From assembly GCA_965140365.1 (NCBI GenBank), contig OZ223196.1: a DNA stretch of 64,000 nt, one strand, 5' to 3'. Source of the stretch: Hydrogenovibrio sp965140365. Lineage in GTDB: Bacteria; Pseudomonadota; Gammaproteobacteria; Thiomicrospirales; Thiomicrospiraceae. Positions 17,371 to 27,154 of the stretch are shown here, piece after piece (the stretch's first letter is position 1; every line of letters starts with the position of its first letter). The notes below the pieces were generated by a model. That model was not told where the DNA came from, did no database searches, and worked only from the letters and a program-made list of their open reading frames with translations. Position numbers and translations under genes: made by a program.

Positions 17371-18753
17371 ATGGAACAGAGTATTCGATTCGACGAAGAT
17401 TTGATTAAACGCTATAACCAGTCCGGACCGAGATACACGTCGTATCCGACGGCGGTGCAGTTTGACGAATCCTTCGGCATTCCCGAATATCAGGCGGCGG
17501 CCGAGCGCAGTAATGCCTCGGACCGTAATCTGTCGTTGTATTTCCATATCCCGTTTTGCGATACGGTGTGTTTTTTCTGTGCCTGTAACAAGGTTTGGAC
17601 GCGGGACCGCAGCAAAACCACGCCTTACCTGCAACGTTTGTATCGCGAAATCGAAATGCAATCCAAACTGTTCGACCCCAACCGTAAAGTGGATCAGTTG
17701 CATTGGGGTGGCGGCACACCGACCTTCATCAATATGGATGAAATGCGCGAATTGATGACGGTGACGCGCCAACACTTTAATCTCCACGACGATGATTCCG
17801 GCGAGTATTCGATTGAAATCGACCCACGCGAAGCGAATAAAGAATCCGTCAAATTGTTGCGCGACCTGGGCTTTAACCGTATGAGCCTTGGGGTGCAGGA
17901 TTTTGACCCGAAAGTGCAGAAAGCGGTGAATCGCATTCAGACCGAAGCACAAACCTTTGACGTGTTGGAAGGCGCGCGAGAAGCCGGGTTTATGTCGGTG
18001 AACGTGGATTTGATTTATGGCTTGCCGCATCAGACCGAAGCCGGGTTTATGGCGACCTTGGATAAGGTGTTGGCGGTGGAACCGGACCGTTTTTCGGTAT
18101 TCAACTACGCTCACATGCCGAGCATGTTCCCGACCCAAAAGAAAATGAACGAAGCCGATATGCCGTCGCCGGATGAAAAACTGGCGATTTTGCATGCCAC
18201 CACCAACCGGTTGCTGGAGGCCGGCTATGTTTACATCGGGATGGACCATTTTGCCAAGCCGGACGATGAGTTGGCGGTGGCACAACGCAACGAAACCCTG
18301 TATCGCAATTTCCAAGGCTATTCCACCCACGCCGAATGTGATTTGATCGGGATGGGGGCGACCTCGATTTCGTTGATCAACAATACCTATGCGCAGAACT
18401 ACAAGTCGTTAAACGACTATTATGCGGCGATTGATGCCGGGCATTTGGCGGTGTTTCGCGGCGTGGCTCTGACGGAAGACGACGAGTTGAGACGGGATGT
18501 GATTACCCGTTTGATCAGCCACTTCCATTTGAACTTTGCCAAAGTGGAACAGCAGTGGGGTATCGTGTTTAATGAGTATTTTGAGCAAGCCCTACCAAAG
18601 CTGGTGCCGATGGCGGAAGATGGCTTGATTGAGCTGACGGAAACGGATCTGTATGTCACGGCGGCCGGCCGCTTGTTGATCCGCAATATTTGCATGGTGT
18701 TCGATGCCTATTTAAAACCGGATGCACAAAACCGTTTTTCGAAAGTGATTTGA
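17371..18753 (+). CDS. hemN: Oxygen-independent coproporphyrinogen III dehydrogenase
   Basis: Radical-SAM enzyme of anaerobic haem synthesis. The iron-sulfur ligands are in CDTVCFFC (Cys63, Cys67, Cys70) followed by Ala-Cys72 as in true HemN, and the N terminus (LIKRYNQSGPRYTSYPTA) is typical. HWGGGTPTF and the GLPHQTEAGF segment are also family hallmarks. 460 aa, full length, so it is HemN rather than the shorter HemW. An FNR-like box upstream suggests induction at low oxygen. Monocistronic, convergent with the HDOD gene. Confidence 0.95.
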   Translation: MEQSIRFDEDLIKRYNQSGPRYTSYPTAVQFDESFGIPEYQAAAERSNASDRNLSLYFHIPFCDTVCFFCACNKVWTRDRSKTTPYLQRLYREIEMQSKLFDPNRKVDQLHWGGGTPTFINMDEMRELMTVTRQHFNLHDDDSGEYSIEIDPREANKESVKLLRDLGFNRMSLGVQDFDPKVQKAVNRIQTEAQTFDVLEGAREAGFMSVNVDLIYGLPHQTEAGFMATLDKVLAVEPDRFSVFNYAHMPSMFPTQKKMNEADMPSPDEKLAILHATTNRLLEAGYVYIGMDHFAKPDDELAVAQRNETLYRNFQGYSTHAECDLIGMGATSISLINNTYAQNYKSLNDYYAAIDAGHLAVFRGVALTEDDELRRDVITRLISHFHLNFAKVEQQWGIVFNEYFEQALPKLVPMAEDGLIELTETDLYVTAAGRLLIRNICMVFDAYLKPDAQNRFSKVI

Positions 18754-18788
18754 GATTTGATTTAGGCCGCTCTCGCTTCTGTGCGATT

Positions 18789-19613
18789 TTAAGGGTGTAC
18801 CTGGCGACGAATCTGTTTAATGTCGTCTTCGGTCAACTCTAAGGCCTGAATGGTGTCTTCATACAGTACCGGTAATTCGGTTTCGAGAATGTCTTTCTTA
18901 TTTTCCAATGCTAAGACGTGGGCCAATTCCAACATGGCTGTCAGCTGGCGGATGTGTGGGTCTTTGATGCGGTTCAAGTCGTTTTCATGGTGCAGCAAAA
19001 TCGCTTTACAGACGTCGTCTTTCAATCCCCAATCTTTGGTCATGACATAACCCACCGCACTGTGTGTGGTGCCGAAACGGGCGTACTCGTCTTGGTGCAC
19101 TTGGTAATGGTTTACCAGACTCGCCACAAAGGTTTCCGGGTGCAGTTTGTCGAGCTCGGCAAACAGAAAGGTGCCGATATCATGCACTAACCCGAACATA
19201 TAGGCTTCGGCCGTATTGAGTAAATTCAGCTTTTTGGTTAGTTTTACCAGAATATCGGCAATGACGACGCTGTGATAAGACAAGCCTTGTACCGGGCCGG
19301 CATCGAGCATTTTTTGAAGTTGTACACAGAGAACATAGTGTTTGATGTTTTTCAGGCCGAGAAAATTGATGGCCGCGTCAATGGATTGAATGCTTTTCGG
19401 CTGTGGTTTCTGCTGACTCAACTTATTGGCCAACGCGACTAAATCACCTGCTAAGGCCGGGCTGGTGGCGACTTGCTCTTTGATTTTGGCTGGGTTTGGA
19501 AATTCATCTGAATCGAGCAGCTTGCGCAAGGCTATCACTTCTTGAGGGATGGTCACAACCGGGTAGTTAACAAGCAGTTGTCGAGCAACAGCGACTTGAT
19601 TTTTTAATGACAT
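18789..19613 (-). CDS. HDOD-domain protein
   Basis: A 274-aa soluble protein consisting almost wholly of one HDOD domain, a relative of HD phosphohydrolases usually lacking catalytic metals and used in signalling. Visible: LLVNYPVVTIPQEVIALRKL, a helical core, YMFGLVHDIGTFLF (degenerate HD motif) and THSAVGYVMTKDWGL. No output domain is attached. It lies 56 bp downstream of waaA on the same strand and could be the last gene of a kdsD-waaA operon, though a functional link to LPS is not evident. Confidence 0.87.
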   Translation of the reverse strand: MSLKNQVAVARQLLVNYPVVTIPQEVIALRKLLDSDEFPNPAKIKEQVATSPALAGDLVALANKLSQQKPQPKSIQSIDAAINFLGLKNIKHYVLCVQLQKMLDAGPVQGLSYHSVVIADILVKLTKKLNLLNTAEAYMFGLVHDIGTFLFAELDKLHPETFVASLVNHYQVHQDEYARFGTTHSAVGYVMTKDWGLKDDVCKAILLHHENDLNRIKDPHIRQLTAMLELAHVLALENKKDILETELPVLYEDTIQALELTEDDIKQIRRQVHP

Positions 19614-19669
19614 AGTGCAATCTGGACCTGTAAGTATTTTTTATGTTATGGGTTATGGCGTCTGAATTT

Positions 19670-21001
19670 TTAGGGCGGTGGGGTTAACAAGGGTTTGATG
19701 GCGTCCATAAAGCGTGGTAGAGCGCCGGATTGTTTCTTAAAGCAATCGTGAGCTCGTTGCGCATATTGTTGACGTTGTTCCGGGTTTTGAGCAAATAAGA
19801 CGAGTTGTTCACCCAGCTGGGCGTCGTCATCGGCGATCGAGATGGCGTTGTCGTCTTTGAAGGTGTCGTAAAGCGCCTGTAAGTTCATGTGGTATTGTCC
19901 AGACAGCACCGGTTTGGCCAGCGCGGCGGGCTCCAGAATGTTATGGCCGCCGAAGGGAACCAGGCTGCCGCCAATAAAGGCGGCGTCGCTGATTTGAAAC
20001 CAAAGCATTAATTCCCCAATGGTATCGGCCAAGTAGACTTGGGTGTCGGAATTGATAAGGTCTCCGCGGGAACGCACGGCCGTGTTTAAACCGGATTGTT
20101 TGAGGTATTGGCCGACTTCGGCAAAACGGTCAGTGTGTCGCGGCACCAAAATCAATAACGCGTTCGGGGTGGATTTCAGTAAAGTCCGATGAGCCTTTAA
20201 CATGAGTTCTTCTTCAGAAACCTGACCTTCTTTCACCGGGCCATGCGTGCTGGCGGCCACCCAGATAAAGCGCGTTTCGGAATGGGCGTTTTTTCGCCAG
20301 GCCTGGGCGTTTTCGGCTAAATCGGACGGGATATGAATATCGGACTTGAGGTTGCCGAGCTGCTGAATACGATTTTTGCTTGCCCCCAATGCAATCAAAT
20401 GGTCTGTATCCGCTTTGAATTGACTGACAATCAGGTGGGTTTGATTCAGCGCATTGGCAATTAGGCGACCGCCCCATTTGCGGTAGGCCTGAAACGATTT
20501 TTCTTTAATGCGCGCATTGGCCAGCACCAATGGAATCTGGCGGTCATGGCAGGCCTGGTATAAATTCGGCCAGATTTCGGTTTCCACCATAATCACCAGT
20601 TTGGGAGCGATGTTGTCCAGAAAACGTTGTACCGCTCCGGGATAATCGTATGGAATCATTTGATGCTGAATCGGCACCGGTGCGAAGCGTAAGGCTTGCT
20701 GCGCCCCTTGCGTTGAACCGCTGGTCACAGTGATGGGCAGGTTTGGATATTGTGCTTTCAGTTCCGTCAGAAGGGGGAAGATTGAACGGGTTTCGCCGAC
20801 GGAAACGGCGTGTATCCAAATGCCGCCTTTTTGAAATGATGGCGTGTTCCAGCCGAACCGGGCGCGAAAGCATTGCGGAATCGGCGCATAATCGCTTTCC
20901 TGACGAGCGAGTCTATCGGCTTTCCGGCAGCGCTTCCAGCCGGAATAGGCAATCAGTGGAAACGCCAAAAATAATAGAAGTCGGTAAAGCCAAAGTCCCA
21001 T
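19670..21001 (-). CDS. waaA: Kdo transferase
   Basis: Membrane-anchored glycosyltransferase adding 3-deoxy-D-manno-octulosonate to lipid A precursors. An N-terminal membrane anchor (WLYRLLLFLAFPLIAYSGW) precedes GIWIHAVSVGET, containing the catalytic Glu, and VETEIWPNL; the second lobe has FIGGSLVPFGGHNILEPA, the GT-B sugar-nucleotide site. 443 aa. Starts 12 bp after the kdsD stop, so the two Kdo-pathway genes are co-transcribed. Two palindrome copies (20297, 20549) lie inside. Confidence 0.94.
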   Translation of the reverse strand: MGLWLYRLLLFLAFPLIAYSGWKRCRKADRLARQESDYAPIPQCFRARFGWNTPSFQKGGIWIHAVSVGETRSIFPLLTELKAQYPNLPITVTSGSTQGAQQALRFAPVPIQHQMIPYDYPGAVQRFLDNIAPKLVIMVETEIWPNLYQACHDRQIPLVLANARIKEKSFQAYRKWGGRLIANALNQTHLIVSQFKADTDHLIALGASKNRIQQLGNLKSDIHIPSDLAENAQAWRKNAHSETRFIWVAASTHGPVKEGQVSEEELMLKAHRTLLKSTPNALLILVPRHTDRFAEVGQYLKQSGLNTAVRSRGDLINSDTQVYLADTIGELMLWFQISDAAFIGGSLVPFGGHNILEPAALAKPVLSGQYHMNLQALYDTFKDDNAISIADDDAQLGEQLVLFAQNPEQRQQYAQRAHDCFKKQSGALPRFMDAIKPLLTPPP

Positions 21002-21013
21002 CGTCAGCCGTCG

Positions 21014-21949
21014 TTATCGGTTGAGGTCGTAAATTTGAATAACGCCGACAATGCGGTTCTGATCTGAGACTAGCAAGGAGGTGATTTTCTGTTGAGTCAT
21101 CATTTCCTCGGCATCCGATAGGCGGGCATCGGCCTCAATGGTTTTCGGCTGGCGTTTCATGATTTCACCGGCGGTCTTTTGCAAGAAAGTGTCGGTGTTT
21201 TCTTCCATTTGGCGGCGTAAATCGCCATCGGTGATGATGCCTTCGCCGTCGTTGACAATGCACAATCCAAGCCGCCCGTCGGTCATGGCATGAATGATTT
21301 CTTTCATATTGGCCGTGGCGGGAATGAACGGTAGGTTTTCCGACTTCATTTCGTGTTTGACGCGGGTGAGCAGTTTGCGCCCGAGGCTGCCGCCGGGATG
21401 GAAGCGGGCAAAGTCCTGCGGTTGAAAGTTGCGCGCTTCCATCAGCGCCACGGCCAGAGCGTCGCCCATGACTAAGGTGGCGGTCGTGGAAGACGTTGGG
21501 GCCAGTTGGTGTGGGCAGGCTTCTTGCGGTACCGCAATGTTCAAATGGAATTCGGAATTTTTCGCTAAGGTCGATTCCGGTCGCCCGGTCATGGAGATGA
21601 TGATGTTGCCGTTGTCTTTCAAAAACGGAATCAGTTTGATGACTTCTTCGGTTTCACCGGAATTGGAAATGGCCAGAAACACATCTTCAGGTGAGACCAT
21701 GCCCAAATCGCCGTGAAAGGCTTCGCCCGGGTGCATGAAAAAACAGGGTGTGCCGGTGCTGGCGAGGGTGGCCATGATCTTTTTACCAATGAGTCCGGAT
21801 TTTCCCATGCCGCAGATAACCAGTCGTCCTTGTGTCGCCAGAATGGCGTCGACACTTTGAGTGAAATGATCATCCAGTAGTTGTTTCAAGTGCGTGATGG
21901 CTTCGGCTTCAATGTCGAAAACCCGTTTTGCGATGTCGATAGCGCTCAT
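21014..21949 (-). CDS. kdsD: Arabinose-5-phosphate isomerase
   Basis: Converts ribulose 5-phosphate to arabinose 5-phosphate, the first step towards Kdo. An N-terminal SIS domain (VICGMGKSGLIGKKIMATLA, AISNSGETEEVIKL) is followed by two CBS repeats from about residue 205. 311 aa, slightly shorter than the 328 aa of E. coli KdsD but complete. Upstream of waaA by 12 bp and downstream of the pagL-like gene, making a compact LPS gene group. Confidence 0.93.
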   Translation of the reverse strand: MSAIDIAKRVFDIEAEAITHLKQLLDDHFTQSVDAILATQGRLVICGMGKSGLIGKKIMATLASTGTPCFFMHPGEAFHGDLGMVSPEDVFLAISNSGETEEVIKLIPFLKDNGNIIISMTGRPESTLAKNSEFHLNIAVPQEACPHQLAPTSSTTATLVMGDALAVALMEARNFQPQDFARFHPGGSLGRKLLTRVKHEMKSENLPFIPATANMKEIIHAMTDGRLGLCIVNDGEGIITDGDLRRQMEENTDTFLQKTAGEIMKRQPKTIEADARLSDAEEMMTQQKITSLLVSDQNRIVGVIQIYDLNR

Positions 21950-22024
21950 GTTTTTCCTTTGCGGATGTGTTCGATTGGCTGATAATCGGTTCAGCCCTAA
22001 TATTAAAGCAGATGCTTTGCCGTA

Positions 22025-22684
22025 TTAAAACTTATAGGCAATGTGTAAATTGTGAAAATCCGTGCCAGGGTTCGGTGTTTCGATATTGGCGTTGGAAATA
22101 TGCAAGTAGCGATAACCGATTTCGAACTGGTCACTTTGCACTCCCAGACCGAAAATACTGCCGAATTGAAACTGGGTGGATTTGAATTCATTTTCGATGG
22201 TGACGTCCGACAGGTATTGCGGGCCGCCGCCCAGTTCCAGGTAAGGTTTGACCTGGCCGGTTTTCCAAATGTAATGAAATACAGGGGTCAGGCCGACAAT
22301 ATAACCGCTTTTGTTTTCGGCATCTTTGTCGGTGGAGTACCAGTAATTGGCATTGACCTCCCAGCGTCCGCCAATCCGAAAATGTTGGTTGTCGAATAAT
22401 GGTTTTTGCCAGTCGGCCCCGAAGGCGATACGGTTATTTTGGATGGTGTTGTCAGCACCAACGTCAACACTCAGTGATAGCTTGTCGGTGTTTAGGCTTG
22501 GATCGAATGAGCAAGGCGCTTGCCCTTCGTAGCAGGCATAACCGAAGGATCCGATCGCTCCGATGATGGTGAGGTTCATTAACAGACTGTTGGAGCTGTC
22601 GGCGTGTGCTTTTGGAGTGGTGATGGCGAACAGCAAGGCGAGAGCAATGAAAAGTGACCGTAAAGTCGGGTTAAAAACGAACAT
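22025..22684 (-). CDS. PagL-like lipid A 3-O-deacylase
   Basis: Predicted outer-membrane barrel enzyme that trims an acyl chain from lipid A. Residues 1-28 are a signal peptide ending AHA. The C-terminal part has YRYLHISNANIETPNPG, matching the conserved His-x-Ser-Asn segment with the His/Ser active site of PagL, and the last residues end in an aromatic barrel signature (HIAYKF). 219 aa, a little longer than Pseudomonas PagL because of a Cys-containing segment after the signal peptide. Upstream of kdsD and divergent from hldE, in keeping with an LPS role. Confidence 0.78.
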   Translation of the reverse strand: MFVFNPTLRSLFIALALLFAITTPKAHADSSNSLLMNLTIIGAIGSFGYACYEGQAPCSFDPSLNTDKLSLSVDVGADNTIQNNRIAFGADWQKPLFDNQHFRIGGRWEVNANYWYSTDKDAENKSGYIVGLTPVFHYIWKTGQVKPYLELGGGPQYLSDVTIENEFKSTQFQFGSIFGLGVQSDQFEIGYRYLHISNANIETPNPGTDFHNLHIAYKF

Positions 22685-22762
22685 TAAAATAGAATCCTGT
22701 TAGACTTATGTCAGAGTTTTAAATCATAATAAAAGCTTTCGATATTTTAATCTAATCAATCC

Positions 22763-24184
22763 ATGAAAATGCACGATTTTTCCAAAACCAAGATTTTAGT
22801 TGTCGGCGATGTCATGTTGGATCAGTATTGGTCCGGACGCGCTGGCCGTATTTCACCTGAAGCCCCGGTACCGGTGGTCAAAGTGGCCGACGAAGATGTC
22901 CGGGCCGGTGGCGCCGCAAATGTGGCGTTGAACATTGCTGACTTGGGGGCCCAAGTTCAGTTAATGGGCATTGTCGGACGAGACAGTTTCGGAGAGCAGT
23001 TGTCTCAGGTATTGCAAAAGGCCGACGTGGCCTCGGATTGGGTGTATTCCGAGGCGGGCACCATTTGTAAATTGCGCGTACTGAGCCATCACCAGCAATT
23101 AATTCGGATGGATTTTGAAAATTCCGTGCCGGAAAAAGATGCTCAGGCACTCGCCGATTTGGTCGCGTCTCAAGTCGCGCAGTTCGATGTGATGGTGATT
23201 TCGGATTACGCCAAAGGGGCTTTGCAGTACGTCGAAAAAATGATTGAGGTGGCCAATCAGCAAAATGTACCGGTCTTGATTGATCCGAAAGGCGATGATT
23301 TTACACGTTACAGTGGTGCGACCTTAGTGAAGCCCAATCAGGGTGAATTTGAATTGATTGTCGGCGCTTGTCCAACGGAACAGGATGTCGTGGAGCGTGG
23401 TGAAAAACTGATTCGTGACATCGATATTGAAGCTTTATTGGTGACGCGAAGCGAACATGGTATGGCGTTGGTGGAGCAAGGTGCGAAAACGACGTTGTTG
23501 AAATCACAGGCGCAGGAAGTGTTTGACGTCACCGGCGCAGGCGATACCGTGATTGCGACCTTGGCGACGGCTTTCGGCAGTGGTATGAGTTTGCCCGATT
23601 CGGTGCGCTTGGCGAATGAAGCGGCCAGTATTGTGGTGCGTAAAGTCGGCACCTCTACGGTCACGCGGGTGGAGCTGGAAGAGCAGGTGTATGCTTCTCA
23701 ACGACATCAGGGCTATGTCTCCATGTCGGAAGATGAGGTGGCGGCACTGATTCGTATTGCTCAGGAAAAGGGTGAGAAGGTGGTCTTTACCAACGGGTGT
23801 TTTGATTTGCTACACAGCGGGCACGTACGTTATTTGAACGAAGCCGCGAAAACCGGCGATCGTTTGGTGGTGGCCGTGAATTCTGATGAATCGGTCAAAC
23901 AATTGAAAGGTGACAGTCGGCCGATTGTGTCGTTGGAAGGCCGGATGGAATTGTTGTCGGCCTTGAGTTGCGTCGACTGGGTGGTGCCGTTTGGTGAGGA
24001 AACGCCGGAGCGCCTGATCTGTAAATTGAAACCGGATGTCTTGGTCAAAGGCGGAGATTACAAACCGGACGAAATCGCCGGTGCGCAGTGTGTGTGGGAT
24101 AATGGCGGGGAAGTCGCTGTTTTGTCTTTTTGGGATGGGTATTCCACCACCAATATGGTGGACAAAATTCAAGCGCAAGAATGA
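22763..24184 (+). CDS. hldE: Bifunctional heptose-7-phosphate kinase / heptose-1-phosphate adenylyltransferase
   Basis: Two steps of ADP-heptose synthesis for LPS inner core. Residues 1-320 form a ribokinase-type kinase (VVGDVMLDQYWSG, AGGAANVALNIA, VTGAGDTVIATLA); residues from about 340 form the nucleotidyltransferase with TNGCFDLLHSGHVRYL (Asn344 onward). 473 aa, the normal fusion length. gmhA follows after 19 bp, so the isomerase and this enzyme are one operon. Divergent from the pagL-like gene. Confidence 0.96.
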   Translation: MKMHDFSKTKILVVGDVMLDQYWSGRAGRISPEAPVPVVKVADEDVRAGGAANVALNIADLGAQVQLMGIVGRDSFGEQLSQVLQKADVASDWVYSEAGTICKLRVLSHHQQLIRMDFENSVPEKDAQALADLVASQVAQFDVMVISDYAKGALQYVEKMIEVANQQNVPVLIDPKGDDFTRYSGATLVKPNQGEFELIVGACPTEQDVVERGEKLIRDIDIEALLVTRSEHGMALVEQGAKTTLLKSQAQEVFDVTGAGDTVIATLATAFGSGMSLPDSVRLANEAASIVVRKVGTSTVTRVELEEQVYASQRHQGYVSMSEDEVAALIRIAQEKGEKVVFTNGCFDLLHSGHVRYLNEAAKTGDRLVVAVNSDESVKQLKGDSRPIVSLEGRMELLSALSCVDWVVPFGEETPERLICKLKPDVLVKGGDYKPDEIAGAQCVWDNGGEVAVLSFWDGYSTTNMVDKIQAQE

Positions 24185-24203
24185 AAAGTGGAAAAAACGT
24201 GTA

Positions 24204-24761
24204 ATGAACTTAGAACATGCTTTGCAAGCGCATCAAAAAGCCATACAATCTGTAACTGAATCGTCACAAATACTTACAGAACTGGTTGATAGAATTGTTC
24301 AGTCCCTCAATGACGGTGGGAAAGTTTTGTGGATGGGGAATGGCGGCAGTGCGGCGGATGCTCAGCACATGGCCGCGGAGCTGATGGTGCGCTATGTGAA
24401 GAACCGCGCGCCCCTCGCATCGGTGGCTTTGACGACCGATAGCTCGATTTTAACCGCGCACACCAATGACTTTGAATTCGAAACCCTGTTCTCCCGTCAA
24501 ATAGAAGGTTTGGCCAGGCCTGGGGATGTTGTGATTGGCTTGTCGACATCGGGTCGTAGCCCAAACGTCGTAAAAGGCATTGAAAAAGCCCGCGACCTTG
24601 GGTGTGTGACGGTGGCCATGACCGGCAATCAGCCGACCGTATTGACCGAGATTTCGGATTTCTGTTTTCAGGTGGATTCCAATGAAACTGCTCGAATACA
24701 GGAAGCACACAGCTTTATCAGTCATCTTCTTTGCGAAGGGCTGGATGAGGTATTTGGATAG
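24204..24761 (+). CDS. gmhA: Sedoheptulose-7-phosphate isomerase
   Basis: First enzyme of ADP-heptose synthesis, a SIS-fold isomerase of 185 aa. Start ATG 24204 (MNLEHALQAHQ) gives the family's usual length; the frame is open upstream but that is hldE territory. Conserved segments: WMGNGGSAADAQHMAAELM and GLSTSGRSPNVVKGI. Immediately downstream of hldE. A palindrome copy at 24514-24523 is read here as Ala-Arg-Pro-Gly, not Gln-Ala-Trp. Confidence 0.94.
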   Translation: MNLEHALQAHQKAIQSVTESSQILTELVDRIVQSLNDGGKVLWMGNGGSAADAQHMAAELMVRYVKNRAPLASVALTTDSSILTAHTNDFEFETLFSRQIEGLARPGDVVIGLSTSGRSPNVVKGIEKARDLGCVTVAMTGNQPTVLTEISDFCFQVDSNETARIQEAHSFISHLLCEGLDEVFG

Positions 24762-24820
24762 GAGGTTCTAATTTTTACATCTTGGGCCTCCTGTATGTAC
24801 GATTGTTTTGAGGGTGCTCA

Positions 24821-25789
24821 ATGTCATATATTCTAGCGGCGGATGTCGGAGCGACGAAAGTGTTGTTGCGTGCATCGGATACGACCAAAAATCTTTCTTT
24901 GGCCGAAAAACGCTATCTCAGTGCGGATTTTTCTTCTCTAACGGCTTTAATTGAAGCCTTCCTGTCCGAATTCGACTTACCTGCCATTGACGCGGCTTGC
25001 TTAGGTTTGCCGGGCCCTGTTAAAGGTCGGCGCGTTGAACTAACCAATTTACCCTGGACCGTGGACGCGGATGCCTTGGAAACTTTGTGCGGCATTGACC
25101 GTGTGGAGATTATCAACGATTTTTATGCTGCGGCCTTGGGAATCGACGATTTGCAATCAGAAGACCTCGTGTGTTTGCAGGAGGGGCAGTATGATCCTTC
25201 CGGTAACCGCTTGGTGATTGGTGCCGGGTCAGGCTTAGGGGTTGCGCCAGTCAAAAACTGTAATGGTTATTTTATTCCGCAGCCGTCCGAAGGGGGGCAT
25301 GCGGATTTTGCTCCGCTCAACAACGAACAAGACAAAATTCTCGCCTGGCTGCGTAAAAAATGGCCGCATGTTTCTTATGAACGTCTGCTGTCCGGCGAAG
25401 GCCTGGAAACCCTCTACTTCTTTTACAGTATTCAAGCGCATGGCCACGGTAAACGCGGCATTAATGCCGCTGATATTCATCAGGCGGCTTTGGAGGGCGA
25501 GCAGATTGCTGTGCAGACATTGGATACGTTTGTTGAAATTTATGGCGCTTACATTGGTAATGCGGCATTGATTTGGGAGTCTCAGGCGGGGATTTTTGTC
25601 GCCGGGGGAATTGCGCCGAAAATACAGGATTGGATGACGCAACCGCGGTTTATCCATGCTTTCTTAAATAAGGGGCGTATGAAAAAAATTGTCGAAACCT
25701 TTCCGGTTTATCTGGTGGTCAATGAATCGGTCGGTTTACTCGGTGCGGTCAAACAAGCACAAAGAATGATTGTCGAACACGCTGTATAA
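24821..25789 (+). CDS. glk: Glucokinase
   Basis: ATP-dependent phosphorylation of glucose. Begins with the phosphate-binding motif LAADVGATKVLLR; LGLPGPVKG and VIGAGSGLG follow, and PSEGGHADFAP is the substrate-binding signature of the bacterial Glk family. 322 aa. First gene of the glycogen cluster; the gap to glgC is about 65 bp. Its likely job here is to recycle free glucose released by MalQ and GH57 activities back into glucose 6-phosphate. Confidence 0.92.
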   Translation: MSYILAADVGATKVLLRASDTTKNLSLAEKRYLSADFSSLTALIEAFLSEFDLPAIDAACLGLPGPVKGRRVELTNLPWTVDADALETLCGIDRVEIINDFYAAALGIDDLQSEDLVCLQEGQYDPSGNRLVIGAGSGLGVAPVKNCNGYFIPQPSEGGHADFAPLNNEQDKILAWLRKKWPHVSYERLLSGEGLETLYFFYSIQAHGHGKRGINAADIHQAALEGEQIAVQTLDTFVEIYGAYIGNAALIWESQAGIFVAGGIAPKIQDWMTQPRFIHAFLNKGRMKKIVETFPVYLVVNESVGLLGAVKQAQRMIVEHAV

Positions 25790-25854
25790 CGGAGTGCCTA
25801 GATGGTTTGTCGAAACTATTTTCGGTTGCATGGATCGAGAGGAGATATGAAAGG

Positions 25855-27123
25855 ATGAAGTATTACTGTGAAACAAAAACCGCAACGGATTTAACCCGTA
25901 AGACATTAGCTTTGGTGTTGGCCGGAGGAGAAGGAAGCCGTTTGAAGGATTTAACCAAATGGCGCGCGAAACCGGCGGTTCCATTCGGCGGTAAGTATCG
26001 TATCGTGGATTTTGTCTTATCCAATTGCGTGAATTCTGGGATTCGTAAAATTGGTGTATTGACCCAATATAAATCCCATTCCCTGATTCGACACATTCAG
26101 CGGGCCTGGTCGTTTATGCGATATGAAGTTGGTGAGTTCGTCGAGTTATTGCCGGCGCAACAGCGAGTGGATAAGGGCTGGTACAAAGGCACGGCGGACG
26201 CGCTCTATCAAAACTTGGATATCCTACGCCGCCATACGCCGGAATATGTGTTGGTGCTGGGGGGGGATCATATTTATTCGATGGATTACAGTAAAATGCT
26301 CTATGACCACGCTGAATCCGGTGCGGATGTGACGATCGGATGTATTGAGGTGCCAAGAATGGAAGCCACCGGTTTTGGTGTCATGTCGGTTAATGACAAC
26401 CTGGAAATTACCAAGTTTACCGAAAAGCCAGCCGACCCGGAAGCCATACCGGGAAAACCCGATAAAGCACTGGCCTCGATGGGGATTTATGTGTTTTCCA
26501 CCGAGTTCTTGTTTGAAAAACTGATTGAAGATGCCGATAACATGACCTCCTCACGGGATTTCGGTAAGGATATCATCCCATCGGTGATTGCCGATTGGCA
26601 TGTGCGGGCGTTTCCGTTTCAGGATGATGATAATAAGCCGGTTTATTGGCGAGATGTGGGTACCATTGAATCTTACTGGAAAGCCAGTTTGGATTTATGT
26701 TCGGTCACACCGGAGTTGAATTTGTATGATGAAGATTGGCCGATGTGGACCTATCAAGCCCAAATGCCACCGGCTAAGTTTATTTTTGATGACGAAGGTC
26801 GGCGTGGTGAAGCGATTGACTCCATGATTGCGGGTGGCTGTATTATTTCCGGTGCGCGTATCAAGCGTTCGGTGATTTCCAGTGGTGGGCGCATTCACAG
26901 TTATACTCTCATCAAAGACTCGGTGTTGTTGCCAAGAGTGGAAGTGCAGCGAAACTGCCGTATCCAAAATGCCGTTATTGATAAAGGAAGTATTATTCCT
27001 GAAGGCACGATTATTGGTGAAAATTTGGAAGACGATAAAAGACGTTTTTATGTTGAGGAATCTTCTGGTATTGTGTTGGTAACGCCGGAAATGCTTGGAC
27101 AAAAATTGCACGTTACTCGTTAA
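25855..27123 (+). CDS. glgC: Glucose-1-phosphate adenylyltransferase
   Basis: Makes ADP-glucose, the committed step of bacterial glycogen synthesis. The N terminus has LALVLAGGEGSRLKDLT and KPAVPFGGKYRIVDFVLSNC; EKPADP and a C-terminal left-handed helix repeat (GGCIISGARIKRSVISSGG) follow. 422 aa. ATG 25855 is chosen because AGGAG lies 10 bases before it; the in-frame codon at 25807 has no ribosome site and would add 16 unconserved residues. Regulation by glycolytic intermediates is family knowledge. 31 bp separate it from the GH57 gene. Confidence 0.96.
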   Translation: MKYYCETKTATDLTRKTLALVLAGGEGSRLKDLTKWRAKPAVPFGGKYRIVDFVLSNCVNSGIRKIGVLTQYKSHSLIRHIQRAWSFMRYEVGEFVELLPAQQRVDKGWYKGTADALYQNLDILRRHTPEYVLVLGGDHIYSMDYSKMLYDHAESGADVTIGCIEVPRMEATGFGVMSVNDNLEITKFTEKPADPEAIPGKPDKALASMGIYVFSTEFLFEKLIEDADNMTSSRDFGKDIIPSVIADWHVRAFPFQDDDNKPVYWRDVGTIESYWKASLDLCSVTPELNLYDEDWPMWTYQAQMPPAKFIFDDEGRRGEAIDSMIAGGCIISGARIKRSVISSGGRIHSYTLIKDSVLLPRVEVQRNCRIQNAVIDKGSIIPEGTIIGENLEDDKRRFYVEESSGIVLVTPEMLGQKLHVTR

Positions 27124-27154
27124 GAATGCTCAACTAGGTGATTAGATCCCTGTT